From JACVRW01 sp963821275 (GTDB lineage Bacteria; Actinomycetota; Thermoleophilia; Solirubrobacterales; Thermoleophilaceae): a stretch of DNA of 64,000 bases. The stretch's first letter is position 1. Each line of letters opens with the position of its first letter. The notes below the pieces were generated by a model, which saw nothing but the letters and a program-made list of their open reading frames with translations, searched no databases and was not told the DNA's origin. The stretch lies in contig CAWGDF010000001.1 in the NCBI GenBank assembly GCA_963821275.1, positions 372,001-436,000 of the forward strand. The letters are read 5' to 3'. Positions 8,045 to 16,162 of the stretch are shown here, piece by piece. A program made the position numbers and the translations under genes.

Positions 8045-8756
8045 CCTCCCGCTGGCCCTACATATCCCCGACGGCTTCCTGAGCGGCGGGGTCGCGGCGA
8101 TCGCCGGCTTGCTCGCGCTCGCCGCGGTGGCCTACGCGCTGCGCGTGGCCAACATCGAGCTCGACGAGGCGCGCGTGCCGCTGCTTGGCGTGCTCGCCGC
8201 GTTCACCTTCGCCGCGCAGATGTTGAACTTCCCCATCGCGGGCGGCACGAGCGGCCACTTCCTGGGCGCGGCCCTCGCCGCCGTGCTGCTCGGTCCCTGG
8301 CTGGCCTCCCTCGTGATGGCCGTGGTCATCACCGTCCAGGCCTTTGCCTTTGCCGACGGCGGCATCAGCGCACTCGGGGCCAACGTCCTCAACATGGGCG
8401 TGCTCGGGGCGCTGCTGGCGGGCCTGCTGGTCGGCGCGCTCGTCAAGGCCCTGCCCCATAGCCGCGGGGTGTTCCTGGGCATCGTGGCCGGCGTCTCCTG
8501 GCTCGCGGTGATGGTCGGCGCGGGGGCAACCAGCGTCGAGCTGGCGCTGTCCGACACCGTCCCGCTCGCCACCTCGCTGCCGGCGATGCTCGGCGTTCAC
8601 TCGCTGATCGGGATCGGCGAGGCGGTGATCACCACGGTTGCGGTGGCCGCCGTCCTGGTGTCCAGGCCGGACCTGGTGGCCCTCGCGCCCGAGGAGCTCA
8701 AGGTCGTGGCGGCGCCCGCGCAGCAACCGATCGCCGAGGGGAGGCTTACGGCATGA
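8037..8756 (+). CDS. cbiM: CbiM/NikM substrate-specific ECF component (Co2+/Ni2+)
   Basis: 239-residue integral membrane protein, the metal-capturing S component of an energy-coupling-factor importer. The conserved HIPDGFLSGG motif is present at residues 9-18, and MLNFPIAGGTSGHFLGAALAAVLLGPW carries the second conserved His region. Seven or so hydrophobic segments follow. Odd point: in characterised CbiM/NikM the mature chain begins Met-His-Ile so the N-terminal amine and His2 bind the metal. Here the ATG at 8037 puts eight residues (MIDLPLAL) before the His and no closer start codon exists. The gene overlaps the regulator by 8 bases and the next gene by 4. Confidence 0.93.
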   Translation: MIDLPLALHIPDGFLSGGVAAIAGLLALAAVAYALRVANIELDEARVPLLGVLAAFTFAAQMLNFPIAGGTSGHFLGAALAAVLLGPWLASLVMAVVITVQAFAFADGGISALGANVLNMGVLGALLAGLLVGALVKALPHSRGVFLGIVAGVSWLAVMVGAGATSVELALSDTVPLATSLPAMLGVHSLIGIGEAVITTVAVAAVLVSRPDLVALAPEELKVVAAPAQQPIAEGRLTA

Positions 8757-9082
8757 AGGTCTCGACCCGCATCATCGTCATCCTCGGGCTCGCGTTGGCC
8801 GTGGGCCTGGCCACCGCGGTCTCGCCGTTCGCCTCGCCCCATCCGGACGGTCTGGAGAAGGTGGCCGAGCAGAAGCAGTTCCTCGACCAGGGCAAGCTGG
8901 CCGGAATCCAGGAGGACTCGCCGATCCCCGACTACGCCTTCCCGGGAGTCGACAGCGAGCGCGTGGCCACCGGCCTCGCCGGCTTCGTCGGCACGCTCGC
9001 GGTCTTTGCGATCGGGTGGGCGCTGGCCTACCTGGTCAGGCGCCGGGCCCACGAGGCGCCCGCGCGGGGAGCACCGGCCTGA
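8753..9082 (+). CDS. CbiN-like PDGLE-domain protein
   Basis: 109 residues with two membrane segments: residues 6-25 (RIIVILGLALAVGLATAVSP) and about 72-95 (ATGLAGFVGTLAVFAIGWALAYLV). Between them is an extracytoplasmic loop with the family signature HPDGLEKVAEQ and the second common element SPIPDYAFPGV. PDGLE proteins (CbiN/NikN type) help CbiM load cobalt or nickel. Its ATG overlaps the cbiM stop by 4 bases. The C-terminal RRRAHEAPARGAPA is a cytoplasmic tail. Confidence 0.88.
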   Translation: MKVSTRIIVILGLALAVGLATAVSPFASPHPDGLEKVAEQKQFLDQGKLAGIQEDSPIPDYAFPGVDSERVATGLAGFVGTLAVFAIGWALAYLVRRRAHEAPARGAPA

Positions 9083-9864
9083 GCGCGCTCTGCAACCACT
9101 CGCTCGATCTGATCGGACTGGCCGGAAACCCGGCCAGCCCAGTCCATCGCCTGGACCCTCGGGCCAAGATCGTCGGGCTGGTGGCAGTGACGCTGGTGGC
9201 GGTCACCACCCCGATCGAAGCCTGGCCGGTCTACGTGGCGTGCGCAGCGGTCCTGGCCACCGTGGCGGTGGCGGGCCGGGTCCCGGCCGCGGAGATCTGG
9301 CGGCGGGCGCGCTTCGTTCTGCCGCCGGTGCTGCTGGTCGGGCTGTTCCTGCCCTTCGTCCGCGACGGCGGCCAGGCGTGGGAGCTCGGTCCGCTGACCG
9401 CCCATGAGGAGGGACTGCGCATCTTCGCCGCGGTGGCGGCCAAGGCCGCGATCGGCACCGTTAGCGCGGTGCTCCTGGGCGTGACCACGCCGTTCCCGAG
9501 CGTGCTGCGCGGGCTCGAGGCCATGCGCGTGCCGCGCCTGTTCGTCCTGATAGCGGCCTTCATGTACCGCTACCTGTTCGTGATCGTCGAGGAGATCGGG
9601 CGCATGCGGGCGGCGCTCGCCGCGCGGGCCTACCGACCTCGCACCGCGCTCCACGCCGGCGCGCTCGGCCGGGTGGCCACCGCCATGTTCCTGCGCACCT
9701 ACGCCCGTGGCGAGCGCGTCTACCACGCGATGCTCGCGCGCGGCTACCGCGGGCACATGCCCCAGCTGGCTCCGCTGGTCCTGCGGCGCGCCGACGCGCT
9801 GTTCGTGGTGCTGGTGCTCTTCGCCATCGTGCCGCTGAGAGTCGCTGCGGGGGTGCTCGGGTGA
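9079..9864 (+). CDS. cbiQ: CbiQ ECF transmembrane (T) component
   Basis: About 261 residues. The early motif SPVHRLDPRAKIVGL is the usual CbiQ N-terminus. The coupling helices that contact the ATPase carry the Ala-Arg-Gly type signatures AALAARAYRP and HAMLARGYRGHMP. Four to five hydrophobic segments surround them. The start is uncertain. No ATG, GTG or TTG lies between the stop of the PDGLE gene and the conserved motif; a CTG at 9079 overlaps that stop as CTGA, and the next upstream in-frame GTG is at 9016, well inside the PDGLE gene. The stop overlaps the CbiO GTG at 9861. Confidence 0.9.
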   Translation: MSALCNHSLDLIGLAGNPASPVHRLDPRAKIVGLVAVTLVAVTTPIEAWPVYVACAAVLATVAVAGRVPAAEIWRRARFVLPPVLLVGLFLPFVRDGGQAWELGPLTAHEEGLRIFAAVAAKAAIGTVSAVLLGVTTPFPSVLRGLEAMRVPRLFVLIAAFMYRYLFVIVEEIGRMRAALAARAYRPRTALHAGALGRVATAMFLRTYARGERVYHAMLARGYRGHMPQLAPLVLRRADALFVVLVLFAIVPLRVAAGVLG

Positions 9865-10673
9865 GCTGCGCGATCCACGCCTCCGGGCTCGCCTACCGTT
9901 ATCCCAACGGCCAGCCCGGCCTGAGCGGCGTCGAGCTGCACGTCGACCACGGCGAGCGGGTGGCCGTCCTGGGCCCCAACGGCGCCGGCAAGACCACGCT
10001 GATGCTCCATCTGAACGGACTGATGTCCGGCAGCGGCTCGCTCGAGGTGGCCGGACTGGACGTGGGCCCTGACACGCTCGGCGAGCTCCGCCTGCGGGTG
10101 GGTCTCGTGTTCCAGGATCCCGACGACCAGCTCTTCATGCCCACCGTCCAGGAGGACGTGGCCTTCGGCCCGCTGAACATGGGACTCGAGCCCGACGAGG
10201 CGCTCGGGCGGGTGGCCGAGGCGCTCGGCTCGGTGCGCATGCAGGACGCCGGACCGCGAGCCCCCTACGAGCTCTCGATGGGCGAGCGGCGGCGGGTGGC
10301 GATCGCGACCGTCCTCGCCATGCACCCGCATCTGCTCGTCCTGGACGAGCCTTCGGCCAACCTCGACCCCCGCGCCCGCCGCGAGCTGCTCGACGTGCTG
10401 GCGCGAATCGACAGCACGATGCTCGTAACCACACACGACCTGCCGCTGGCGGCCGAGCTGTGCGAGCGCGCGGTGATCCTCGCCGCCGGCCGAGTGGTGG
10501 CCGACGGCGACTGCCGCGACGTCCTCGGCGACGCCGAGCTGCTGGCACAGCACGACCTCGAGCTGCCGGCGGGCTTCGACCTGGGCGCCATCGAACTGCG
10601 GCCGCGGCCGGGCGCGACGGTGCCGGCTGGATCACCGAGCCAGGCCACGCTCCGTACGTTAGGGGCGCTATAG
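9861..10673 (+). CDS. cbiO: CbiO ECF ATP-binding component
   Basis: 270-residue ABC ATPase that powers cobalt/nickel uptake with CbiMNQ. In order: Walker A GPNGAGKTT (residues about 36-44), Q loop VFQDPDDQLF, the ECF-typical segment EDVAFGPLNMGL, signature LSMGERRRVAIA, Walker B LLVLDEPSANLDP and H loop VTTHDLPLA. It begins with a GTG overlapping the cbiQ stop. A single ATPase gene is present, so the complex probably uses a CbiO homodimer. It is the last gene of the metal-uptake operon; the next gene runs the other way. Confidence 0.95.
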   Translation: MSCAIHASGLAYRYPNGQPGLSGVELHVDHGERVAVLGPNGAGKTTLMLHLNGLMSGSGSLEVAGLDVGPDTLGELRLRVGLVFQDPDDQLFMPTVQEDVAFGPLNMGLEPDEALGRVAEALGSVRMQDAGPRAPYELSMGERRRVAIATVLAMHPHLLVLDEPSANLDPRARRELLDVLARIDSTMLVTTHDLPLAAELCERAVILAAGRVVADGDCRDVLGDAELLAQHDLELPAGFDLGAIELRPRPGATVPAGSPSQATLRTLGAL

Positions 10674-10710
10674 GACCTCAACGTGCGGCGGACGCGCCGG
10701 TGGGCGGAGC

Positions 10711-11151
10711 TCAGCCCCCGCCGGTCTGATACGCCCGCAGCGCCAGCGTGAGGATCAGCAGCGCCCCCACGGTCATCACGCCCATCTCCCCCAGCGCCAC
10801 CCGCCGGGCCACCGCGATCTGCTCCCGCCGCTCCAGCGCTTCGAGGTCGTCGACCGTGTCCAGCTGGCGCTGGGCCACGCCGGCGCGCATCGCCTCGCTC
10901 ACCAGAGTGATGAGCAGCGGAGCGATGCCGTAGGCCACGTGCAGGCCGTCCGGGGACGACTCGCCGCGGGCGAGAAGAAGGAGGCCGATCACCACCTGGA
11001 CCACCACAGTCGCCTGGGCCACGCGCAGCAGCGGCCAGAAGACGATCGAGGCGCGCGCGTCCTTGCGCAGCCAGGCCACCGCGCCCCAGCCCGCGGCCGC
11101 CGCGTTGGCCACCAGGACGGCAATCCCGGTCGCCATGTGGAGCCCGCTCAA
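10711..11151 (-). CDS. Four-helix membrane protein of unknown function
   Basis: 146 residues with four hydrophobic segments: ATGIAVLVANAAAAGWGAVAWL, LLRVAQATVVVQVVIGLLLLA, HVAYGIAPLLITLVSEAM and MGVMTVGALLILTLALRAY. A basic, Gln/Glu-containing loop (MRAGVAQRQLDTVDDLEALERREQ) joins the last two. I do not recognise the family. It is divergent from nuoA; the two starts are only 20 bases apart, so their promoters must overlap each other or the coding sequences. An ATG at 11136 (MATGIAV) is an alternative start that would widen the gap. A respiratory link is suggested only by position. Confidence 0.7.
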   Translation of the reverse strand: MSGLHMATGIAVLVANAAAAGWGAVAWLRKDARASIVFWPLLRVAQATVVVQVVIGLLLLARGESSPDGLHVAYGIAPLLITLVSEAMRAGVAQRQLDTVDDLEALERREQIAVARRVALGEMGVMTVGALLILTLALRAYQTGGG

Positions 11152-11171
11152 CGGGTGTCCATTCGCACTAT

Positions 11172-11570
11172 GTGGCAGCGCTGCACAAGCTTGCGTTATA
11201 CCTCCCGGCTGAAGTGCTCAAGGCTTACCTGCCAGCCCTCGTCTTTCTGCTGCTGGGTCTCGGCATCGGCCTCGCGTTCACGCTCGCGAATCACGCCCTC
11301 GGTCCGTCCCGGCCGGGCAAGGTCAAGAGCCAGCCCTACGAGAGCGGCCTGCCCTCCGAGGTCAAGGAGACCTTCCGCTTCGGGATCAGCTTCTACCTGA
11401 TCGCGATGCTGTTCATCCTGTTCGACATCGAGGTCGTGTTCCTCTACCCCGTGGCGCTCCAGCTGGACGCCTTCGGGGTGTTCGCGCTCGTCGAGACGAT
11501 CATCTTCGTCGTACTCCTCCTGGTGGCGTTCGTGTTCGTCTGGAAGAGAGGGGCCCTCGAGTGGAAGTGA
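11172..11570 (+). CDS. nuoA: NADH-quinone oxidoreductase subunit A
   Basis: 132-residue membrane subunit of complex I with three hydrophobic helices. The conserved loop reads KVKSQPYESGLPSEVKETFRFGISFYLIAMLFILFDIEVVFLYPVAL, which contains the Cys-like switch-loop position (here Ser in ESG) and the family FDIEVVFLYP. It begins with a GTG at 11172. It is the first gene of a 14-gene operon and overlaps nuoB by 10 bases. Confidence 0.96.
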   Translation: MAALHKLALYLPAEVLKAYLPALVFLLLGLGIGLAFTLANHALGPSRPGKVKSQPYESGLPSEVKETFRFGISFYLIAMLFILFDIEVVFLYPVALQLDAFGVFALVETIIFVVLLLVAFVFVWKRGALEWK

Positions 11571-12163
11571 CCCGGACGAAGGTGGAGGATCTGCGCGTCC
11601 GGCAGCTGCGGGCCCAGCAGATGCTGCGCGGCGAGCTTGAGGGTGAGGACCTGGAGCGGGAGGTGCAGCAGCGGCTGCTCTTCACCAAGCTCGAGGACGC
11701 CCAGAACTGGGCGCGCAAGAACGCCCTCTTCCCGCTCGGCTTCGGGCTGGCCTGCTGCGCGATCGAGATGATCACCGTGATCGCCTCGCCCCGCAACGAC
11801 CTCTCGCGCTTCGGGGCCGAGGTGATCCGCTTCTCTCCCCGCCAGGCCGACCTGCTCATCCTGTCCGGCCGTGTCTCGATCAAGATGGCGCCGATCATCC
11901 GCCGCCTCTACGAGCAGATGCTCGAGCCGAAGTGGGTGATCGCGATGGGCGCGTGCTCGTCCACCGCCGGCATGTTCAACAACTACGCCGTCGTGGCCGG
12001 GGCCGACAAGTTCCTGCCGGTCGACGTCTACGTGCCCGGCTGCCCGCCCCGGCCGGAGGCCCTCATCTACGGGATCATGAAGCTCCAGGACAAGATCATG
12101 GGCAACCCGGACATGGGCTGGCGGGAGCGCTACCAGGCGGAGGGGACCGAGGAAATTGCCTGA
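11561..12163 (+). CDS. nuoB: NADH-quinone oxidoreductase subunit B
   Basis: 200-residue peripheral-arm subunit that carries cluster N2, the last iron-sulfur centre before quinone. N2 ligands are visible: the tandem Cys in GLACCAIEM, the Cys of AMGACSSTAGMF and the Cys of VYVPGCPPRPEALI. An N-terminal charged helical extension (residues 1-45, QLRAQQMLRGELEGEDLEREVQQR) precedes the core. The GTG start lies within the end of nuoA. Confidence 0.97.
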   Translation: MEVTRTKVEDLRVRQLRAQQMLRGELEGEDLEREVQQRLLFTKLEDAQNWARKNALFPLGFGLACCAIEMITVIASPRNDLSRFGAEVIRFSPRQADLLILSGRVSIKMAPIIRRLYEQMLEPKWVIAMGACSSTAGMFNNYAVVAGADKFLPVDVYVPGCPPRPEALIYGIMKLQDKIMGNPDMGWRERYQAEGTEEIA

Positions 12164-12677
12164 CGCGACCGGCCTCGAGCTGATCGCGCAGCGGGTCCGC
12201 GAGCGGGTGGCCGACGACGCGGTGACGGGGACCCTCTACTTCCGCGAGCAGGCGACGCTCGAGCTGGCCCCGCCGGCAGTGAGGGACGTGCTCGCCTACC
12301 TGCGCGAGTCCGACGACGAGCCCTGGCCCTACCTGATGAGCCTGCACGGCTGCGACTACCTGCCGGAGGAGCCGCGCCTCGGCGTCCACTACCAGTTGCT
12401 CTCGATGGAGCGGGCCGAGCGCCTCAACGTGCGCACGCGGCTCGGCGTGGACGAGCCGAGGCTGGCCAGCGTGACCGACCTCTTTCCGACCGCCGACTTC
12501 CAGGAGCGCGAGGTTTTCGACATGTTCGGCGTGGTATTCGAGGGCCATCCCGACCTCCGCCGGATCCTGATGCCCGAGGACTACGAGGGCTTTCCGCAGC
12601 GGCGCGACTTCCCCATGGGCGGCGAGCCCGTGATGTTCACCTTCAACGAGGACCAGTACCCGCGCTGGTATGACTGA
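12156..12677 (+). CDS. nuoC: NADH-quinone oxidoreductase subunit C
   Basis: 173-residue 30-kDa-type subunit of the peripheral arm. The family signature ERETFDMFGV-type segment appears as EREVFDMFGVVFEGHPDLRRILMPEDYEGFPQRRDFP. The TTG at 12156 overlaps the nuoB stop by 8 bases and gives PDATGLELIAQRVRERV as the N-terminus. It is separate from nuoD, unlike the fused NuoCD of enterobacteria. Confidence 0.95.
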   Translation: MPDATGLELIAQRVRERVADDAVTGTLYFREQATLELAPPAVRDVLAYLRESDDEPWPYLMSLHGCDYLPEEPRLGVHYQLLSMERAERLNVRTRLGVDEPRLASVTDLFPTADFQEREVFDMFGVVFEGHPDLRRILMPEDYEGFPQRRDFPMGGEPVMFTFNEDQYPRWYD

Positions 12678-13962
12678 CGAGCCCAGGCCCCCGGCCGACC
12701 CGAGCGCCGCCGCGCTGGAGGTGCCCTACCGCGAGCGCGAGCGCTCGGTGACGATGGAGCGCCTGGGCGAGCGGTTCCCCGAGCAGGACGACTTCTCGGA
12801 GGAGCTCTTCACGATCAACATCGGCCCGCACCACCCCGCGACGCACGGGGTCCTGCGACTGCTGACGACGCTCGAAGGCGAGGTGGTCCGGGACGTCAAG
12901 CCGATCATCGGCTACGTCCACACCGGCATCGAGAAGAGCTGCGAGGACCAGCAGTACTGGAAGGCGATCACGTTCGTCGAGCGCATGGACTACCTCGCCT
13001 ACTACTTCAACGCGATGGCCTTCTGCATGGCGGTGGAGCGGCTGCTGGGCGAGGAGGTCCCGCCGCGCGCGCAGTTCCTGCGCGTGATCCACCTGGAGCT
13101 GAACCGGGTGGCGTCGCACCTGTTCTGGATCGCCACGGGGGCGCTCGACCTCGGCGCGATCACGATGCTCTGGTGGGGCTGCCGCGACCGTGACCTCGCG
13201 CTCGACCTGTTCGAGATGTCGAGCGGCCAGCGCATCCACACCCGCTACTTCCAGGTCGGCGGCGTGATGGAGGACATCCCGCCCGGTTTCGAGCAGAAGA
13301 CGCGCGACTTCGTCGAGGTGATGCGCACCCGCATCGACCAGTACATGGCGCTGCTCGACCGCAACGAGATCTGGCTCCAGCGCACCAAGGGCACGGGCAT
13401 CGTGTCCCAGGAGCGGCTGCTCGAGCTGGGTGTAACCGGCCCGCTGCTGCGCGCGTCCGGGCACGCGTGGGACCTGCGCAAGGCCACGCCCTACTGCGGC
13501 TACGAGCAGTTCGACTTCAACGTTCCGGTGGGCAGCGTGGGCGACAACTACGACCGCTTCCGCGTGCGCGTGGAGGAGATGCGCGAGTCCCTCAAGATCA
13601 TCGAGCAGGCGCTCGACGGCCTGCCGGAGGGCCCCTACATCACTCCGAACCGCAAGATCGCGCTGCCGCCGCGCCACGAGCTGGCCACCTCCATGGAGGC
13701 GCTGATCCACCACTTCAAGCTCGTGACCGAGGGCTTCCGGGTGCCGCCGGGCGAGGTCTACTCGGCGATCGAGTCGCCGCGCGGGGAACTGGGCTGCTTC
13801 GTGCTGGCCGACGGATCGGCGAAGCCGGCGCGGGTGCACATGCGCGACCCGAGCTTCGTGAACCTCCAGGCGCTGCCCGAGATGGCCAAGGACTCGCTGA
13901 TCGCCGACTTCATCGCATGCGTGGCGATGCTCGACCCGATCCTGGGCGGGGTCGACCGGTGA
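12670..13962 (+). CDS. nuoD: NADH-quinone oxidoreductase subunit D
   Basis: 430-residue 49-kDa-type subunit that forms the quinone pocket with NuoB. The conserved quinone-site start is NIGPHHPATHGVLRLLTTLEGEVV (residues about 51-74). It also has GYVHTGIEKSCEDQQYWK and the C-terminal DPILGGVDR. Family length is normal apart from a 45-residue charged N-terminal lead. It overlaps nuoC by 8 bases and nuoE by 4. Confidence 0.97.
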   Translation: MTDEPRPPADPSAAALEVPYRERERSVTMERLGERFPEQDDFSEELFTINIGPHHPATHGVLRLLTTLEGEVVRDVKPIIGYVHTGIEKSCEDQQYWKAITFVERMDYLAYYFNAMAFCMAVERLLGEEVPPRAQFLRVIHLELNRVASHLFWIATGALDLGAITMLWWGCRDRDLALDLFEMSSGQRIHTRYFQVGGVMEDIPPGFEQKTRDFVEVMRTRIDQYMALLDRNEIWLQRTKGTGIVSQERLLELGVTGPLLRASGHAWDLRKATPYCGYEQFDFNVPVGSVGDNYDRFRVRVEEMRESLKIIEQALDGLPEGPYITPNRKIALPPRHELATSMEALIHHFKLVTEGFRVPPGEVYSAIESPRGELGCFVLADGSAKPARVHMRDPSFVNLQALPEMAKDSLIADFIACVAMLDPILGGVDR

Positions 13963-14831
13963 CACCGGATGAACGGCATCCCTCCCTCGCCGGCCAGCCG
14001 GCGACCTCGGGCGAGGCGATGCAGCAAGCCGGCGACGAGGGCGCGCTGCGCGCGGCGTCGCTGCCTCCCGGATGGGACGAGGCCGTGCGGCTGGACGAGG
14101 ACCCGGCCACCGTTCCGGACCCCGCAGACGTGGAGGTGCCCGAGGGCCTGCGCACCGAGATCGAGCGCCTGATGGGCCTCTATCCCGATCGCCATTCTGC
14201 CACGCTGCCGGCGCTCGGCGCCGCCCAGCGGCTCCACGGCTGGTGCTCGCCGGACGCCATGCGCCAGGTGGCGGCGGTGATGCAGGTGACGCCCGCCTAC
14301 CTCTCGAGCGTGGCCACCTTCTACGACATGCTGCGCACCAGTCCCTCCGGCAGCCGCTACCTCTATGTGTGCACCAGCGTGGCCTGCCACGTGCGCAAAG
14401 CCAAGGCCGTCTACGACGCGGTCGCCGAGGAGGCCGCCGACCAGGGCCTGGAGGACGTGGAGGTGCGCGAGTTCGAATGCCTCGGCGCCTGCGACATGGC
14501 TCCGATGGCCTCCGCCAACGGTCGCTTCGTGGGGCCCTTGGAGGAATCCGACGCAGCCGAGATCGTGCGCGCGATGAAGGCGGGCGAGGAAGTGCTGCCC
14601 GGCCGCGGGCTGCCCGATCCCGGATATCGCCTTCCCTCCCCCGCGCCCGAGCGGGAGGGCCCGCAGGAGGAGCCGGACGTGCACCCGGCCGGCGGGACGT
14701 GGAAGGACGCGGCGGTGCTCGACGTGCCTCCGGCCGAGGGGCCGGACGAAGGAGTGCCGCCGCCGCCGGAGCCCCTCGACCCGGGCACCAGCGAAGTGCC
14801 GCGCCGCCACGACGGAAGTGACGAGCGGTGA
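13959..14831 (+). CDS. nuoE: NADH-quinone oxidoreductase subunit E, extended
   Basis: 290-residue thioredoxin-like [2Fe-2S] subunit of the NADH module. Cluster N1a ligands are CTSVAC and, 36 or so residues later, CLGAC. The core (residues about 60-205, from LRTEIERLMGLYPDRHSATLPAL) is normal. It is much longer than the usual 160-200 residues: a 60-residue acidic N-terminal lead and an 85-residue Pro/Glu-rich C-terminal tail flank the core. The tail contains WKDAAV, also present at the start of NuoI. The GTG at 13959 overlaps nuoD by 4 bases. Confidence 0.92.
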   Translation: MTPDERHPSLAGQPATSGEAMQQAGDEGALRAASLPPGWDEAVRLDEDPATVPDPADVEVPEGLRTEIERLMGLYPDRHSATLPALGAAQRLHGWCSPDAMRQVAAVMQVTPAYLSSVATFYDMLRTSPSGSRYLYVCTSVACHVRKAKAVYDAVAEEAADQGLEDVEVREFECLGACDMAPMASANGRFVGPLEESDAAEIVRAMKAGEEVLPGRGLPDPGYRLPSPAPEREGPQEEPDVHPAGGTWKDAAVLDVPPAEGPDEGVPPPPEPLDPGTSEVPRRHDGSDER

Positions 14832-16156
14832 ACGAGACCCGCATCCTGCTCGCGAACATCGACGAGCCGGACCTGCACACGATCGCGGTCTACGAGCGGC
14901 TCGGCGGCTATCGCTCGCTGCGCAAGGCGCTGGAGGAGATGCGCCCGGAGGAGGTGCTTCACCAGCTGGAGCAGTCCGGGTTGCGCGGCCGGGGCGGCGC
15001 CGGGTTCTCGATGGGGAAGAAGGCCAGCTTCATCCCCAAGGGCAGCATGGACAAGTTCCTGTGCTGCAACGCGGACGAGTCCGAGCCCGGCACCTTCAAG
15101 GACCGCCTGCTGATGCAGAAGAACCCGCACATGCTGATCGAGGGCTGCGTGATCGGCTCGATCGCCGCCGCCGCCAACAAGGGCTTCATCTTCATCCGCG
15201 GCGAGTACGAGCTTCAGGCGGAGATCCTCGACGTGGCCGTGGCCGAGGCATACGAGCATGGCTTCCTCGGCGAGCGCATCCTGGGCTCCGACCACTCCTT
15301 CGACCTCGTCGTGCACCGCGGCAAGGGCGCCTACATCTGCGGGGAGGAGACCGGCCTGCTGGACGCCCTCGAGGGCAAGCGCGGAAACCCGCGGCTCAAG
15401 CCCCCCTTCCCCGCCAACCAGGGCCTCTACCAGGGGCCGACGCTGATCAACAACGTCGAGACGTTGTGCAACACGCCGTTGATCATCGAGAAGGGCGCCG
15501 AGTGGTATCGCGGCCTGGGCGAGGGCAACTCGACAGGCACCAAGGTCGTGTCGGTGTCGGGCAACGTCCGGCGGCCCGGCAACTACGAGGTCGAGCTGGG
15601 CGTCACGGGCCGGGACCTCGTCTACGGCCTCGCGGGCGGGCCCCCCGAGGGCCACAGGGTGAAATGCTGGTTCCCGGGCGGCTCCTCGGCGCCGGTCCTG
15701 CTGGAGGAGCACCTCGACCTGCCCTACACGTTCGAGGCGATGGCCAAGGCCGGCTCCATGCTCGGCTCCGGCGCGATCATCGTGGTCGACGACTCGGAGC
15801 CGCTCGTGCCGCTGGCGCTGCGGCTGGCGGAGTTCTACCGCCACGAGTCGTGCGGGAAGTGCGTGCCCTGCCGTGAGGGCACGAACTGGACCGTGAAGAC
15901 CCTCGAGCGCATCGACGCGGGCGAGGGCACGCCGATGGACCTGGACATCATGGCCCAGGTTCAGGGCAACATCATCGGGAACTGTCTCTGCGTGCTGGGG
16001 GACTCCATGGCGATGCCGGTGGGCTCGATGCTCGAGCACTTCCGGGACGAGTTCGAGCAGCACATGGAGAACGCACGCGCACGCCGGGACATGGCGTCCA
16101 TCGAGCCCGCGGGCGCCGGCGAGCTCGGAGCGGTGCAGGAAGCGGGAGTGGGCTAG
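14828..16156 (+). CDS. nuoF: NADH-quinone oxidoreductase subunit F
   Basis: 442-residue subunit that oxidises NADH and holds FMN. GRGGAGFSMGKKASFIPKG is the FMN/NADH glycine-rich region and GAYICGEETGLLDALEGKRGNPRLKPPFP the conserved centre. Cluster N3 ligands are in ESCGKCVPCREGTNW and the later IIGNCLCVLGDS. The GTG at 14828 overlaps the nuoE stop. Length is normal. Confidence 0.98.
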   Translation: MNETRILLANIDEPDLHTIAVYERLGGYRSLRKALEEMRPEEVLHQLEQSGLRGRGGAGFSMGKKASFIPKGSMDKFLCCNADESEPGTFKDRLLMQKNPHMLIEGCVIGSIAAAANKGFIFIRGEYELQAEILDVAVAEAYEHGFLGERILGSDHSFDLVVHRGKGAYICGEETGLLDALEGKRGNPRLKPPFPANQGLYQGPTLINNVETLCNTPLIIEKGAEWYRGLGEGNSTGTKVVSVSGNVRRPGNYEVELGVTGRDLVYGLAGGPPEGHRVKCWFPGGSSAPVLLEEHLDLPYTFEAMAKAGSMLGSGAIIVVDDSEPLVPLALRLAEFYRHESCGKCVPCREGTNWTVKTLERIDAGEGTPMDLDIMAQVQGNIIGNCLCVLGDSMAMPVGSMLEHFRDEFEQHMENARARRDMASIEPAGAGELGAVQEAGVG

Positions 16157-16162
16157 AACCCG

